Below, piece after piece: positions 11,740-23,053 of a stretch of DNA of 64,000 nt. Numbering within the stretch: position 1 is the first letter of the stretch; each line of letters opens with the position of its first letter. Under the pieces are notes generated by a model. The model was given only the letters and a program-made list of their open reading frames with translations. It ran no database searches and was not told where the DNA came from. The stretch comes from Ctena decussata (taxonomy: Eukaryota > Mollusca > Bivalvia > Lucinida > Lucinidae), in contig OZ022501.1 in NCBI GenBank assembly GCA_963989385.1, positions 85,916,979 through 85,980,978 of the forward strand. The letters run 5' to 3'. Position numbers and translations under genes: made by a program.

Positions 11740-11785
11740 TATTTATTTATTATTTTTATTATTATTATTATTTTTTTATTTTATT
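11740..11785. repeat. (TTA)n/T-rich low complexity
   Basis: ATTTATTATTTTTATTATTA continuing as T/A-rich simple sequence. Confidence 0.8.
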
Positions 11786-12613
11786 GAGTTACGGTTGTTG
11801 ACTGCTTCCTTATCTGGGGCTCAGCTCAAGATGCACGTGTACAACTAGAGTGAGTAAAGTAGGCCGTTACATATATTAGAAGCTATACCTGTAACTATGT
11901 AGACCGTGTCATTTTATTGTTGTAAAACACCCAACACATCCGAAGGTGGTCGTGCCTTCTCCTTGTTGGTTTTGCTGCTATCCGCCTGCTTTGGGACAGA
12001 TCCTCATGCGCTCGCTGACACTTGGACTGTCACCGACCGTATGCGGGGCTGCCCTAGGAGCAGGCGAGAACTGACCCTATCGTGGTTATGTCAACATTCG
12101 AGTGTGTGGGGTGTTCATGTACTATTTCTGCATTGTTAAATTTTGTATGAAATCGGACAGTTTGTAGAAAGTTTGTATTAATTTGTATCTACATTCTTTA
12201 TTCGACGTATATATCAGCGGTAGTGGTAAATTAGGGGAGGTAATTACGGTATCGGCAGATGTAGAAGTCTGAAGGTTATGCCCTCTACTTGTGTATCTGC
12301 CTATATTGTGATTATAAGCCTGCGGAAGAATGCCATGTAGATCGCATCGAGTTTGCTTGATGTGACGTGTGTTATTTTACTGCTAGCGTGCGTCAATATA
12401 GACAAGTATTAAACGGGTAGATGAAACAAAAGCTTTAGCCAATCGTTAGTGGTTTTACAAAAACCCAAAAATAACCTTGTCATTCACAAGGAGCACGTGA
12501 CTTTCCAGACACTGCTCTGTCTGAAAATATGAAAATTACATGTGCGTATTTTGTTCGGTGATGTCATTCAGAAACTATTCTGAAATCGCGGAGTATATAA
12601 GTTCAACTATACT

Positions 12614-12695
12614 ACGGAAAGTGCGAATGGCAAAGACTCAGATCAGCCTGGCCATTCGCGCAGTCTGATCGGAGCCTTCTCCATTCGCATGAACA
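12614..12695. repeat. Short palindrome related to MITE family A
   Basis: GCGAATGGCAAAGACTCAGA on the left pairs with a right arm ending TTCTCCATTCGC; inside are CAGATCAGCCTGG and CAGTCTGATCGGAG, the core arms of family A. The family A terminal repeats are absent. Confidence 0.5.
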
Positions 12696-13475
12696 ATCTA
12701 TTGGAATATCAGTACGCAAAAGCGAGGGATGCTTCTCATACCTTTTCGCAAGACATTTTCCACACCAAAGATTAAGTAACCATAAAAATAATAATTCAAG
12801 GCTTTCTTTAAAATGAATTCTTGCATAATTATGTCATAAGAAATTTACATCCGACTCTTCAAATAATCACAACCAAAGTCAATAGTTATTGTAGATATCT
12901 AGATTAGGAAATCTGTTGGAGGTCAAGTGTTTCAATCATATTTACTACCCGAAGAAAATAGATCTTGAATAAAAAATCTCAATTACACAGTGAGTTACTG
13001 AAAACATCAAAGAAACTGTAATCTTCAAACGATCAAAGGCATAAAGGTACAGCCTCTACTTTAAACTGTCCATTAAAATTTTGCATTAATTTAGTATTAG
13101 ACGTGCTATCATTTGTAAATTTTGGACCTGTAATAAGTAATAGTAATTCTGGGGTAATTTTTTTTTTATCTCATATTTACAAAACATACGTTGAGAAATC
13201 GCTAGATTTGTATCTGAGATGCCACGACATGTGTTTTCATAGAGAGTGAATTAGCAGATGTTTGTGGATGAATTCTACTTCTACTACTGCTAATATTAAT
13301 AAAGTTAATCAAAATTGATAATTGCTTCTGGAAACAACTAATCGACGTGGCTTGTTAGTGTCAAAATAAAGACTATCCACCATGACGCCAGAGAAGACTC
13401 GGATTAGCACAAAATCGGAATTACTTAATATAAGGTAAAAAAAATTACTAATTACTGGAGACCTTTGCGATGCTA

Positions 13476-13484
13476 TTAGCTTTA
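13476..13484. repeat. 9-bp target duplication, left
   Basis: TTAGCTTTA, repeated exactly at 14359-14367 beyond the other end of the foldback element. Confidence 0.9.
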
Positions 13485-14358
13485 GGGTCCCTATAAAACT
13501 AGAAACGGAACCAAAACGAAACGAAACGCAACGAAACGAAACGCAACGGAACGAAACGAAACGCAACGAAACGGAACGAAACGAAATAGAAATAAAACAA
13601 AATGGAGCAAAATCTGAAAAATACCATGAAAGTATCACAATAGAACAGCACCACATATTAATGCAAAAGGAAGACTAAAAAAGCCCCATGTTTATCCCTA
13701 TACATTGCTATATGAAGTTACCAAGTTACTGGGTATTTGTTAGATCAAATACATTAACTTTTAAACAGATACTTGGCTGAATTGTTGCGCTTAAAAATAA
13801 TTGTTGGGGACCGAGGCAAGAACACTATTTCAGGAACCTGGGTCATATGTATGGAGCTGGTAGCCCGAAAAATGTCGAGAAGCTCATACGATGCTCCACA
13901 ACAAAAAAAAAAAGTAAAAATAAATATTAATTATCTTTAAATAACAATCAAAAACTATAAAGAGAATAAAGAAAATGCCCAGCCCAAAACACCCTAAGAC
14001 CAAATGAGGCCCCAAAATCGTATGTCAGTTTATCAAATTAAACAATTCAGCCAAGTATCTGTTTAAAAGTTAATGTATTTGATCTAACAAATACCCAGTA
14101 ACTTGGTAACTTCATATAGCAATTTATAGGGATAAACATGGGGCTTTTTTTAGTCTTCCTTTTGCATTAATATGTGGTGCTGTTCTATTGTGATACTTCC
14201 ATGGTATTTTTCAGATTTTGCTCCATTTCGTTTTATTTCTATTTCGTTTCGTTTCGTTCCGTTGCGTTTTGTTTCGTTTCGTTGCGTTTCGTTGCGTTGC
14301 GTTTCGTTCCGTTGCGTTTCGTTTCGTTTTGGTTCCGTTTCTAGTTTTATAGGGACCC
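13485..14358. mobile_element. Mutator-like foldback element (874 bp)
   Basis: Terminal inverted repeats of about 300 bp: left arm 13485-13786, right arm 14041-14358, starting GGGTCCCTATAAAACTAG and ending with its complement. Within each arm a GAAAC/GCAAC pentamer-type tandem gives repeated GAAACGAAACGCAACG. The ~250-bp centre is unrelated AT-rich DNA. Flanks show a perfect 9-bp duplication. Long inverted repeats plus 9-bp duplications point to the Mutator (MULE) group. No transposase, so it would depend on another element. The RFVSFRCVSFRC-like open frames in both arms are translations of the tandem and not genes. Confidence 0.85.
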
Positions 14359-14367
14359 TTAGCTTTA

Positions 14368-16015
14368 TTCGGTGTTGACTTTCTTTGCTGCCTTGGGCGA
14401 TGAAACGCTTCTTAAACATATGCAAAAATTGGCTGCTTGAGGATCAAATTCTTTCCTTTAAAATTTGACCCGATGGCAAAATTGAAAAGGGATTAAAGTG
14501 TACTCAGTCACCTAAATATGTGCTCTATTCAGTTTATTTTTTGCGTGTACCCTGGCCAAACTGCGCATGTGTGCAGACTGTCGTAAAGAAAAGATTTTCC
14601 ATTATTCTTGGGTTTCGCAGCTTATTACTTACACATATTTTATTCTCGATTGTTGATTATCAAACTAAAAAAATAAATAAATAAATAAATAAACGCAAAG
14701 TACAGAGCCATGTGAATCGGGAATAGTGCCGGATAAGGTTCTTCCTTGTAGCAGTCTGATCTGGGTCTTTTCTAGAGCAACGAAATTGCACTCCTGGTAT
14801 TGTTTTTTCATTTTGTCATTTTCTGAAATACCCGCATACGTAACGGAGACCAATCCAAAAATAAAATGTGAGTTTCGTCAAGGTATTAGACCAGGTTTTT
14901 TGCTGTTTATTCAGGATTTTAGGTATGGTACACGGGGGTGGTTTAGTGGTGTACTGTTTTGTCTTTCTGATTTTATTTACATATAAACCGTTAGAAAATT
15001 ACAAATTATGACGAAAAAATGGTGACGCACAAACATACGGATGAAAGACCATCTGTATAATTCTAATTTGACTGTGTATAACGTCAGTATTTAAGGTGTA
15101 TCTTAGACTTTAAACAAATCTTCAGTTTGTGTCTGGTCTGCGACTAACATAAAACATAGGCGGCTTCGTCGTCGGCCACATATTTCTTTTGGCAAGTTTT
15201 CTGGTTTAGTCGAATGCAATCGCGGTATTTAATTCTTCCCAACCTCAATTCTTTGAGAACGCAAAAATATTTCACTATAGCGACCTCATGGACCTTTTCA
15301 TTCCTTAACGATTAGACACCGTTTGGAAGGGCTATGTCGTGCAGGGAAGCAAACAGGTAGTCACAACAAAAGTTGTTACCCTTTGTAAAAATGGCCGAAA
15401 ACATGTATCATACAACCATAAAAACACTCAGAAATATACTTTGTAGCGACGGACACAATACTGTGCTCCGAAATTTTGGACACACGCATTCGGCAAGGTC
15501 ATGAAGTGTGTTTTGTATATGACTGACAACGACCAGTATAGCGAGGGCTGACCTTAAAAAAGGGGGTGTAGCAATGATTGCAGCAAAATTGAAGCGCTAA
15601 GCCAATAATATCGATCGTTACTGCAAGCCTTTAGTTTGAATCAAGCGTCAGTCAAAATTAAAGTATGACGACACACGAATGCTCCATGTGATTGTCATGA
15701 CAAAATAAACGCATTTTCTTCCGCAGGTGTATCTTACCAGTCTGCTCCCCATAGGCTTGAACATAATGCCGAATTAGCACTGCCGTCGTTTTATTTTGCT
15801 TTAACTGTTACTCCCTATTCCGTTATCTCTATTTTTAGTCTCTTCCTCGTCATATTTCCTATTATATTATCCCAGTGAGTACCAAGGGTTGAAACGACGT
15901 TGAACCAGCGTGGATTCGGCGCCATGACGCAGAATCAGCGTTGGTTGAAGGTTGTTTCTTAGATGTATGCTCGATGGATTAATATTGGCTGAACCACCTC
16001 TGTATTATTTTAGTA
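14368..16015. other. Right part of the insertion, no gene
   Basis: Holds a family D-like fragment at 14443-14500, (AAAT)n at 14666-14694, and a block at 15335-15390 sharing GCAAACAG..TCACAA..AAAGTTGT with the SINE-like copies at 51010 and 41230. At 15894-15955 GTTGAA-type words recur (AACGACGTTGAACCAGCG, CAGCGTTGGTTGAAGG). Confidence 0.4.
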
Positions 16016-16075
16016 GTTACCTCATATGTCATGTTTATATGACCTGAGAGAAATAAAAGTTTCTGTCTGTCTGTC

Positions 16076-16169
16076 GGTTAGGTTAACTGACCGTCCCGAC
16101 ATGACATAGCTGTTTACCGTGGACGTGCAGCATCAAATCAATCAGTCGATCAATCAATCAATCAATCAA
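16076..16169 (+). mobile_element. Met-tRNA-like SINE, copy 2, 3' part
   Basis: Continues the split SINE: GGTTAGGTTAACTGACCGTC, CGACATGAC, GTTTACCGTGGACGTGCAGC, ATCAAATC and an (AATC)n tail. The TGAACACTGCA duplication follows it. Confidence 0.88.
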
Positions 16170-16180
16170 TGAACACTGCA
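16170..16180. repeat. Target duplication of split SINE, right
   Basis: TGAACACTGCA, the exact partner of 11005-11015. Confidence 0.85.
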
Positions 16181-16299
16181 TCGATTCTGCGCAATGTTTA
16201 ATTTCGCTTGGTCCAAGAAGACTTTGGAAAGGAGGCAGGGTCGTTTATTAGGATTAATACGACAGATGGGTAAGATAATCTTATGAAATACGACTTTTT

Positions 16300-18126
16300 A
16301 GCTCACCTGAGCCATAGGCTCAGGGTGAGCTATTGTGATCACCCAGTGTCCGTCGTCCGTCGTGCGTCGTGCGTCGTCCGTCGTCCGTCGTGCGTCGTCA
16401 ACAATTTGCTTTAAATGACATCTTCTCTGAAACCGCTAGGCCTAGGGCTTTGATATTTTGGTATGAAGCATTGTCTAGTGGTCCTCTACCAAGTTTGTTC
16501 AAATGGTGGCCCCAGGGTCCAAAATGGCCCTGGGGCAGGGGGTCTTGGGTTCGAAACTAAAAAATACTTAAAAATCTTCTTCTCCAGAACCGCTTGGCTC
16601 AGATGCTTGAAATTTGGTATGTTACATTGCCTAGTAGTCCTCGACCAAGTTTGTTCAAATGGTGGCCCCAGGGTCCAAAATGGCCCTGGGGCAGGGGGTC
16701 TTGGGTTTGAAACTAAAAAATACTTAAAAATCTTCTTCTCCAGAACTGTTTGGCTCAGAGGCTTGAAATTTGGTATGAAGCATTGTCTAGTGGTCCTCTA
16801 CCAAGTTTGTTCAAATGGTGGCCCCAGGGTCCAAAATGGCCCTGGGGCAGGGGGTCTTGTGTTTGAAACTAAAAAATACTTAAAAATCTTCTCCTCCAGA
16901 ACTGCTTGGCTCAGAGGCTTGAAATTTGGTATGAAGCATTGTCTAGTGGTCCTCTACCAAGTTTGTTCAAATGGTGGCCCCAGGGTCCAAAATGGCCCTG
17001 GGGCAGGGGGTCTTGGGTTTGAAACTAAAAAATACATAAAAATCTTCTTCTCCAGAACTGCTTGGCTCAGAGGCTTGAAATTTGGTGTGTAGCATTGCCT
17101 AGTAGTCCTCTACCAAGCTTGTTCAAATGGTGGCCCCAGGGTCCAAAATGGCCCTGGGGCAGGGGGTCTTGGGTTTGAAACTAAAAGATACTTGAAAATC
17201 TTCTTCTCCAGAACTGCTTGGCTCAGAAGCTTGAAATTTGGTATGAAGCATTGTCTATTGGTCCTCTGCCAAGTTTGTTCAAATGGTGGCCCCATGGTCC
17301 AAAATGGCCCTGGGGCAGGGGGTCTTGGGTTTCGGAACTGAAAAATACTTAAAAATCATCTACTTCAGAACCCCAAGGCTCAGCTGCTTGAAATTTGGTA
17401 TGTAGCATTGTCTAGTGGTCCTCTACCAAATTTGTTCAAATGGTGGCCCCAGGGTCCAAAATGGTCCTGGGGCAGGGGTTCTTTGGTTCGAAACTAAAAA
17501 ATACTTAAAAATCTTCTTCACCAGAACTGCTTGCCTCAGATGCTTGAAATTTGGTATGGAACATTGCCTAGTGGCCCTCTACCAAGTTTGTTCAAATGGT
17601 GGCCCCAGGGTCCTAAATGGTCCCGGGGCAGGGAGTACCAGGTTTGAACCATAGAAATACATAGAAAAATTTTAAAAAATCATCTACTTCAGAACCGCAA
17701 GGCTCGGATGCTTGAAATTTGGTATGTAGCTTTGCCTAGTAGTCTTTTACTAAGTTGGTTCAAATGATGACCCCAGGGTCTAAAATGGCCCAACCCTAGG
17801 GGGTCCTGGGTTTGAACCATAGAAAAATATTCAAAAATCTTCTTCTTCAGAACCACTTGGCTCAGATGCATGAAATTTCGTATGTAGCATTGCCTAGTGG
17901 TCCTTTACCAAAATTATTCAAATGATGGCCACAGGGTCCAAAATGGCCTGGCCCCAGGGGGTCCAGGGTTTGAACCATAGCAATACATAGAAAAATATTC
18001 AAAAATCTTCTTCAAAACCATTTGGAAGTGGTTGCAAACTATCAGGTTTGTTAAATGATGACCCTTGTTTGACCTTTAACCTTTTTGGTCAGGTGAGCGA
18101 TTCAGGGCCTCTTGGCCCTCTTGTTT
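16300..18126 (+). mobile_element. Modular 'AGCTCACC' element, copy 3
   Basis: 5' hairpin AGCTCACCTGAGCC-ATA-GGCTCAGGGTGAGCT (16300-16331), a GTCCGTCGTCCGTCGTGCG leader (16345-16400), then about ten direct modules of ~155 bp, each with CTTCTTCTCCAGAAC, GGCTCAGATGCTTGAAATTT, CAAGTTTGTTCAAATGGTGG and CCAGGGTCCAAAATGGCCC. It ends CAGGTGAGCGATTCAGGGCC with hairpin AGGGCC-TCTT-GGCCCT (18104-18119) and CTTGTTTT. No gene: the 209-codon open frame at 16463-17092 just reads through the modules. The architecture (leader, variable tandem core, tail with subterminal hairpin) is that of pearl/Helitron-associated elements; assignment is inference. Confidence 0.8.
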
Positions 18127-18206
18127 TATAATCACTCATATGGATTGACTTTGGGGTCTTTCAGCATAGTCACTTGGGTCTCCTCGGGCTACCCAAAGAT
18201 GTATAT

Positions 18207-18442
18207 GAGCCGCGACACGAGAAAACCAACAAAATGGTTGTGCGCCCAGCGCAGACTCAGATCAGCCTGGGCATCCGCTCAATCTGATCAGAGTCTTCGC
18301 TAAGCGCTTAAAGTGTAGCTAAGGGTCTAAGCTACCTCCATGCGGACAGCGAAGACTCTGATCAGACTAGGCGGATGCCCAGGCTGATCTGAGTCTGCGC
18401 TTGCCGCACAACCACATTGTTGGTTTTCTCGTGTCGCGGCTC
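18207..18442. mobile_element. MITE family A, copy 3
   Basis: Ends GAGCCGCGACACGAGAAAAC / GTTTTCTCGTGTCGCGGCTC, flanked on both sides by ATAT (18203-18206, 18443-18446). Confidence 0.9.
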
Positions 18443-18597
18443 ATATATACACATCTTCAGGTGGACGTTGCTCAGGTTTACCCGAATGATGCTCTTTATG
18501 GGCAATAACTAGACTAGGTAAACCAATGTTGCTAGTGCTCAGGTTGTCTCTCTTAGAGCTAAAGTACAGCCCTTACTCACTCGCTTTATTTCAGCCA

Positions 18598-18798
18598 AGC
18601 GTAACGATAGTCATGGGGCATTAAGATTTGCTCCTGTCTGTCTGTCTGTCTGTCTGTCTGTCCCTTCGTCACACAGTGAAGAGTATGTGTAATCAGCTCC
18701 TCCCCCAGTTTTCAATGGGTCTTTTCCTCTTGTGTGCATAATGAAAATGTGCATATGGCAATGAACCTAGTCATGTCGGGGAACTTTCTGGCACTTTT
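18598..18798 (+). mobile_element. Modular family G, copy 1, left part
   Basis: GCATTAAGATTTGCTCCTGT followed by (CTGT)n and a module TAATCAGCTCCTCCCCCAGT-TTTCAATGGG. The same leader, reversed, is the right end of the array at 37195-38209. Continuation after an insertion is at 21352. Confidence 0.65.
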
Positions 18799-21351
18799 AG
18801 TGCAGAAGCCCATAGGGCAAAAAATAAATTTCGTTCCACCCCCTCCACAGAAAAGGTTTGATGGTTTTATGTTAAAGATGGATCAATGGCAAAAGTTTTT
18901 AGCCTGGGTGCCAAGTTCGAACCAGGATTCTTCATATCTATGAAACAGGACTAAACTACCTATTATAAAAATCAAATGATTTCATTTATAAGTACCCTAT
19001 CATTAAGCGGCTTTGTAGAGACTGCTAAGATGGCTCCCATAACTTCATCAGAGTATTGTTTTAGTTAGTTTAATTCAGTGGCTACAGAGCTTATAGAGGC
19101 TATCTGAAATAATGACTCAGCTGCTCCAGGTTGCATGAAGCGTGTTTTACCGTTTTCAGAATTTCTCAGGAAAACATCAAATCAAACCTAGTTTGCTGTA
19201 TTCAAACCTTGTATGTCATTATTTCTTGAAGTTTCATATTATTCTGATTAATGCACTCGAAGCTCATACATTTGCTCCTCACAACTAAGTCATAATATGT
19301 TTTGTTTTGCATAGCCATTTAGTGGACTAAAACTGACCTCGTTAGCCTGTGTAGTTTACGTTATAGGAAGTGTTTAAATTTCGTACCTAAAATCTATTTA
19401 ACTTTTAAAAAGGGCATAACACTGACTTGAAACTGTGTCTGCATATAAATGTGCATACGGTACGTGTAAAATATTTAACAATATGCTGCTTACTATATAA
19501 ATACAAACGGAACCAGATGAATCAAGGAGGTGGGGGAGGGAGGGGTGAAAACTGTACAAATAGCGCCAGCCATCCCCAATGGCAAGATTTATACACTATT
19601 ACTCCAGCTATCATGATACTACATTTGTCAACGGTTATGATATCATAAATGAATGAAACCAGTTATAATTCAAGGCGTAAATATATATAGACTTTATGTA
19701 TGTATGGATTGAAGGGGTGAACATATTATGGCCACAATACAAATCACTAAGGGGACTTAATCATCGACACAGTCTACTACATAGCATTTCTGAAACTGTT
19801 GTTCAAGCTCTTGCAACAACAAGACCTTTACTGTAGTGCAAGCTTCAGACATCAAATGGCCTACTGTTACACCAGCTGAGGTAACTCGTCTGAATAGGTT
19901 GTGATAACAGTCAAAGCATTTAGTGAAAACAGCAAAGGCGACTGTAGTGCGTGAGTACAGATCACGTTTGCCACTGCTGTGCTGGCTAAGCACATTACAA
20001 GACATCTGTGTTTTAACACCTCAGGCTTCTATTAGTCATCTTGTGTGATTAGCATGCCAGTTCTGGCCACCAATGTCCTCTGCCAGTATGCTAAAATACC
20101 ACTGTAGTGGCAGCCATAAACGCACACCCTATAATGCTAATATCTATGTGTGTTAATACATACTTCGTAACGTACGTAACACTACAGATAAGGCTTTACA
20201 AAGACGTCTAAAGATAAAAGGGTATAATCTTAATCTCCCAGATACGACTGTAAACACTATGATGTCAGGTCGGCTATTGAAAGACATCAGCATATATCAT
20301 GGTACCTGCCTATGCCGCTGCAAAACCTGTGAATCGACTATGGTACCTGCTCAATTTACCGAAATACCCCTAGAGATACGGTCATGGCAGTTTTTTCTTT
20401 TATATAAATATGGGCAGAATCCAGTGTACTTACTGACCTTTGACCCAGTTATGATTAAATATGTTGTCGGCAATATGGCAAAAACTTTTATGGTATGTTT
20501 ACTTACTTCCTTTGCCATAGTTGCCTCTCATTTCGCGAAAGTCTCTCTTAATTCAATAATTCACTCACAAACTGATATATAGAAATGCACCAAATGACCT
20601 TTGACCCAATTTTGACCTTATATGTCGTCTGTTGAGCTGCCAACCGGGCAAAATGGTTTACTGACTTCAATGAGCCCGGTTGCCCGTTATATTTTGTATT
20701 TTATACACTTTCCGTCAAAACAGACACAGAAATGAAAAAAATTCCAACCATAAAGTAAAGCAATGTATAGTGCATGTATAGAGGCATACACGTATTGTAT
20801 GTATCTCATTTGTCTTAACTTCATAGCGCTGTTAAATCATCTAACAATATCAGATTGTTTCATTGACAGCTGTTACAACTTACTGATGTCTACAGAAGTT
20901 AAACTTAGCTTGGAATACACAAAATGCTATGACTTATAGCAGAAATACCTTACCAATGCACAGTTTAGCCATAAAATCCAAAACTTACCCGACGAAATTT
21001 GTCAAATTTGGCATTAATTTTGGGTTTAATCACGAGAAATCTATTGATATTGATGTTCTGTTGTCTTAGCATGCTGTCTTATTGCTACTGGCTAAGATTT
21101 GATGAATAAGTTTGCATTTTAGTAAAATTTTTACATATTTAATATGAAATACCAGAAAAATTCACTTTTCGGCGGCCATGTTGGACGCCATCTTGAATTT
21201 CAGTATAAAGAATCCTGTTCCGGACTTGGCACCCAGGCCTAAAAGTTGGCCCACTGTTTTATCTTCAACATAAGGCCATCAAACCATTTCTGTGGAGGGG
21301 GTGGAGCGAAATTGTTTTTCTTGCTGGATATTTTGAATGGGCTTCTGCGCT
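18799..21351. mobile_element. 2.55-kb element with ~140-bp inverted ends
   Basis: Left end AGTGCAGAAGCCCAT..., right end ...ATGGGCTTCTGCGCT. The inverted similarity continues about 140 bp inward and includes TCCACCCCCTCCACAGAAA, GGTTTGATGG and GCCTGGGTGCCAAGT on one arm and their complements on the other. It separates two parts of a modular array, so it was inserted there. No transposase recognised. Target duplication unclear (TTTT left, ATTT right). Confidence 0.65.
20633..20700. repeat. Small inverted repeat
   Basis: GCCAACCGGGCAAAATGG and AGCCCGGTTGCCCG form imperfect arms within the 2.55-kb element. A transcription terminator or other role cannot be argued in animal DNA. Confidence 0.35.
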
Positions 21352-21900
21352 ATTTACGGTATGGAAATTGTTTAATCAACTCCTCTCGCAGATTTTTAAA
21401 GTTTGTACACACGTTGTGTAGATAATGAAGAAGTGCGTTTTTTGATAGTAATAAATTAAAATTTCTGATACAATTATATGGCCTTTTGAACTAAGTCATT
21501 TTTTTGTTTTTGCATCTGGAGTTTGTATAATCAATCCTACAGTTTTCAACGGATTCTTTGCAAACTGCGTACACTTATTGAGAACATAATGGAAATATGC
21601 ATGTTGCTTTTGGTGGAGACAAAATTTATTTTGACAGAATAAGATCCAATTGATGGGCAGCTTTTTTGCATTGTAGGGTATTGAGTTTCTGTAATCCACT
21701 CCTCCTACAGTTTTCTGTGGTTTGCTCACATGTTGTGGGCGAAATGAAACTATGCATGTGGCCTTTTGATACAATCTTGAAAAAAATGCCGCCTCTTTGA
21801 ACTTAGTCATAACAGTATAGTCATTTCAGGCATTTGTTTTTCATTTTACGACATTGAGCTTGTTAATCAGCTCCTTTCACATATTTCAGGGTTTTTTTTT
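21352..21900 (+). mobile_element. Modular family G, copy 1, right part
   Basis: Three diverged modules of about 180 bp with TAATCAACTCCTC, TTGTACACACGTTGTG, AAATATGCATGTTGCTTTTG, TTGACAGAATAAGA and AACTTAGTCAT words; these match, on the opposite strand, the array at 37195-38209. Confidence 0.6.
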
Positions 21901-22888
21901 TTGCCTGCGCATCTGCATAAGCATTGTCCATAAATTTACGGATGTTTTGATATAGGTCTTCTACGAATTTTAAAAACTGTTTACACTTTCATGTTCAGTG
22001 GTGGTAATGTTTATTCACTGAATAAGGGATGATTTGGCATACTATGCATGTGCAATCCGTGCACTTTTCAAAATCTCTTACCTGGCTATTTAAGCGTAAA
22101 TACATGCTAGGAAGCCATCCTATGACTCCTTAAAATGAAAGCAGGGAAAAGGCAAAATTCTGAGCTTCATAATTCGAATGCTAAGACTCTGCTGTTGAAA
22201 TATTTGTACTGTTTCCTGACTAAAACTAGATGTTTGTGGAAACTGGACCTGAAGGCCTTGAATAAACGGCATGTAAGCAATAAAAGGTCTTGAGCAACAA
22301 AGTTTTCAAACTACAAGAACTTGTTGACTGGATTTCACCAAGGCAGTTTAGGCTTTCCAGAACTGATGCTTATTAATATATCTCTTTGCATGGACATAAT
22401 TGCAGTCTGATATCTCTTCCCCGTCATCTTTTTCATTTTACTGTTTATCCTGTACAAACATAAACTTGGATTTTCACTCAGTGATAATATAAACACAGGT
22501 ACAAATTTGGTCGTACATGCAAATAAATGTTCCAAAATGATTTGTAAAAGTTTCACCACCTCACCAAATAATGGGACAGGAAAGTCTGAGCAAACACTGT
22601 AGACCAAGGCCAGATTGTTCGGGGACTGCAGTAGTATTTCCCATTCTGCCAGCACTTTTGTTTCAAGTTGATGATTGTCAAATATTAGTGAAAGTCAAAT
22701 CAGCTTAATTTAGGCTTACATGTACAATGGTACCTGCTGCAGAGACGGCTTATGTCAATATTAAAGCTGTCATGGTAATGTATTATATCAGTGAGCAGTC
22801 ATCTGTGCTAAAATGGGCAGTCAGCCTTAGTGAAAAGTGGACTTGTCGGCTACGCATCAGAACTGTTTTTAAAGGAGCAGTGTCTATA
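21901..22888. other. No gene seen
   Basis: AT-rich DNA upstream of the retrotransposon. The 104-codon plus-strand frame at 22727-23041 runs into the LTR and is not a gene. Confidence 0.35.
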
Positions 22889-22893
22889 AGGCC
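22889..22893. repeat. BEL target duplication, left
   Basis: AGGCC immediately before the 5' LTR; the same AGGCC follows the 3' LTR at 31041-31045. Confidence 0.9.
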
Positions 22894-23053
22894 TGGATAT
22901 AAGGCTCTTCTCCTGTATGTATTACCACACTTTATTGAACGTTGCGTAATAGACGTAACGCCTCTAAAACGTTATAATAACGTTAGTTGCCAAGTAGCAG
23001 AAAGAGTCGTCGCCATATTGTTTCGCTTCGGGCGAAATTAATGTGCAGGGACA
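22894..23053 (+). repeat. BEL 5' LTR, first segment
   Basis: Begins TGGATATAAGGCTC. Identical, by direct comparison, to the first 160 bases of the 3' LTR at 30800. Confidence 0.95.

Larger units (their letters stand above)
11222..16075. mobile_element. Unclassified 4854-bp insertion splitting a SINE
   Basis: Bounded by GGTTA at 11217-11221 and 16076-16080. Intact SINE copies read GTGGTTAGGTTAACTG at this point; the left half ends with one GGTTA and the right half begins with two, so one 5-base copy is a duplication. The insert has no terminal inverted repeats and no terminal direct repeats that I can see. Its right end has AAATAAAAG (polyA-signal-like) and CTGTCTGTCTGTC. That end suggests a non-LTR retrotransposon read left to right, but no coding domain was recognised. 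It contains a Mutator-like foldback element, a (TTA)n tract and a (AAAT)n tract. Confidence 0.75.

Noticed and set aside
13309..13656. Minus-strand open frame rich in SFRCVSFRF, and the similar ones at 14150-14425 and 14172-14378
   Set aside because: Translations of the GAAAC/GCAAC tandem in the two inverted arms of the foldback element.
16463..17092. 209-codon open frame with a repeating CLVVLYQVCSNGGPRVQNGP motif
   Set aside because: It reads through ~155-bp direct modules whose length keeps the frame open in each unit. No start context, no domain, and other module copies are not open.
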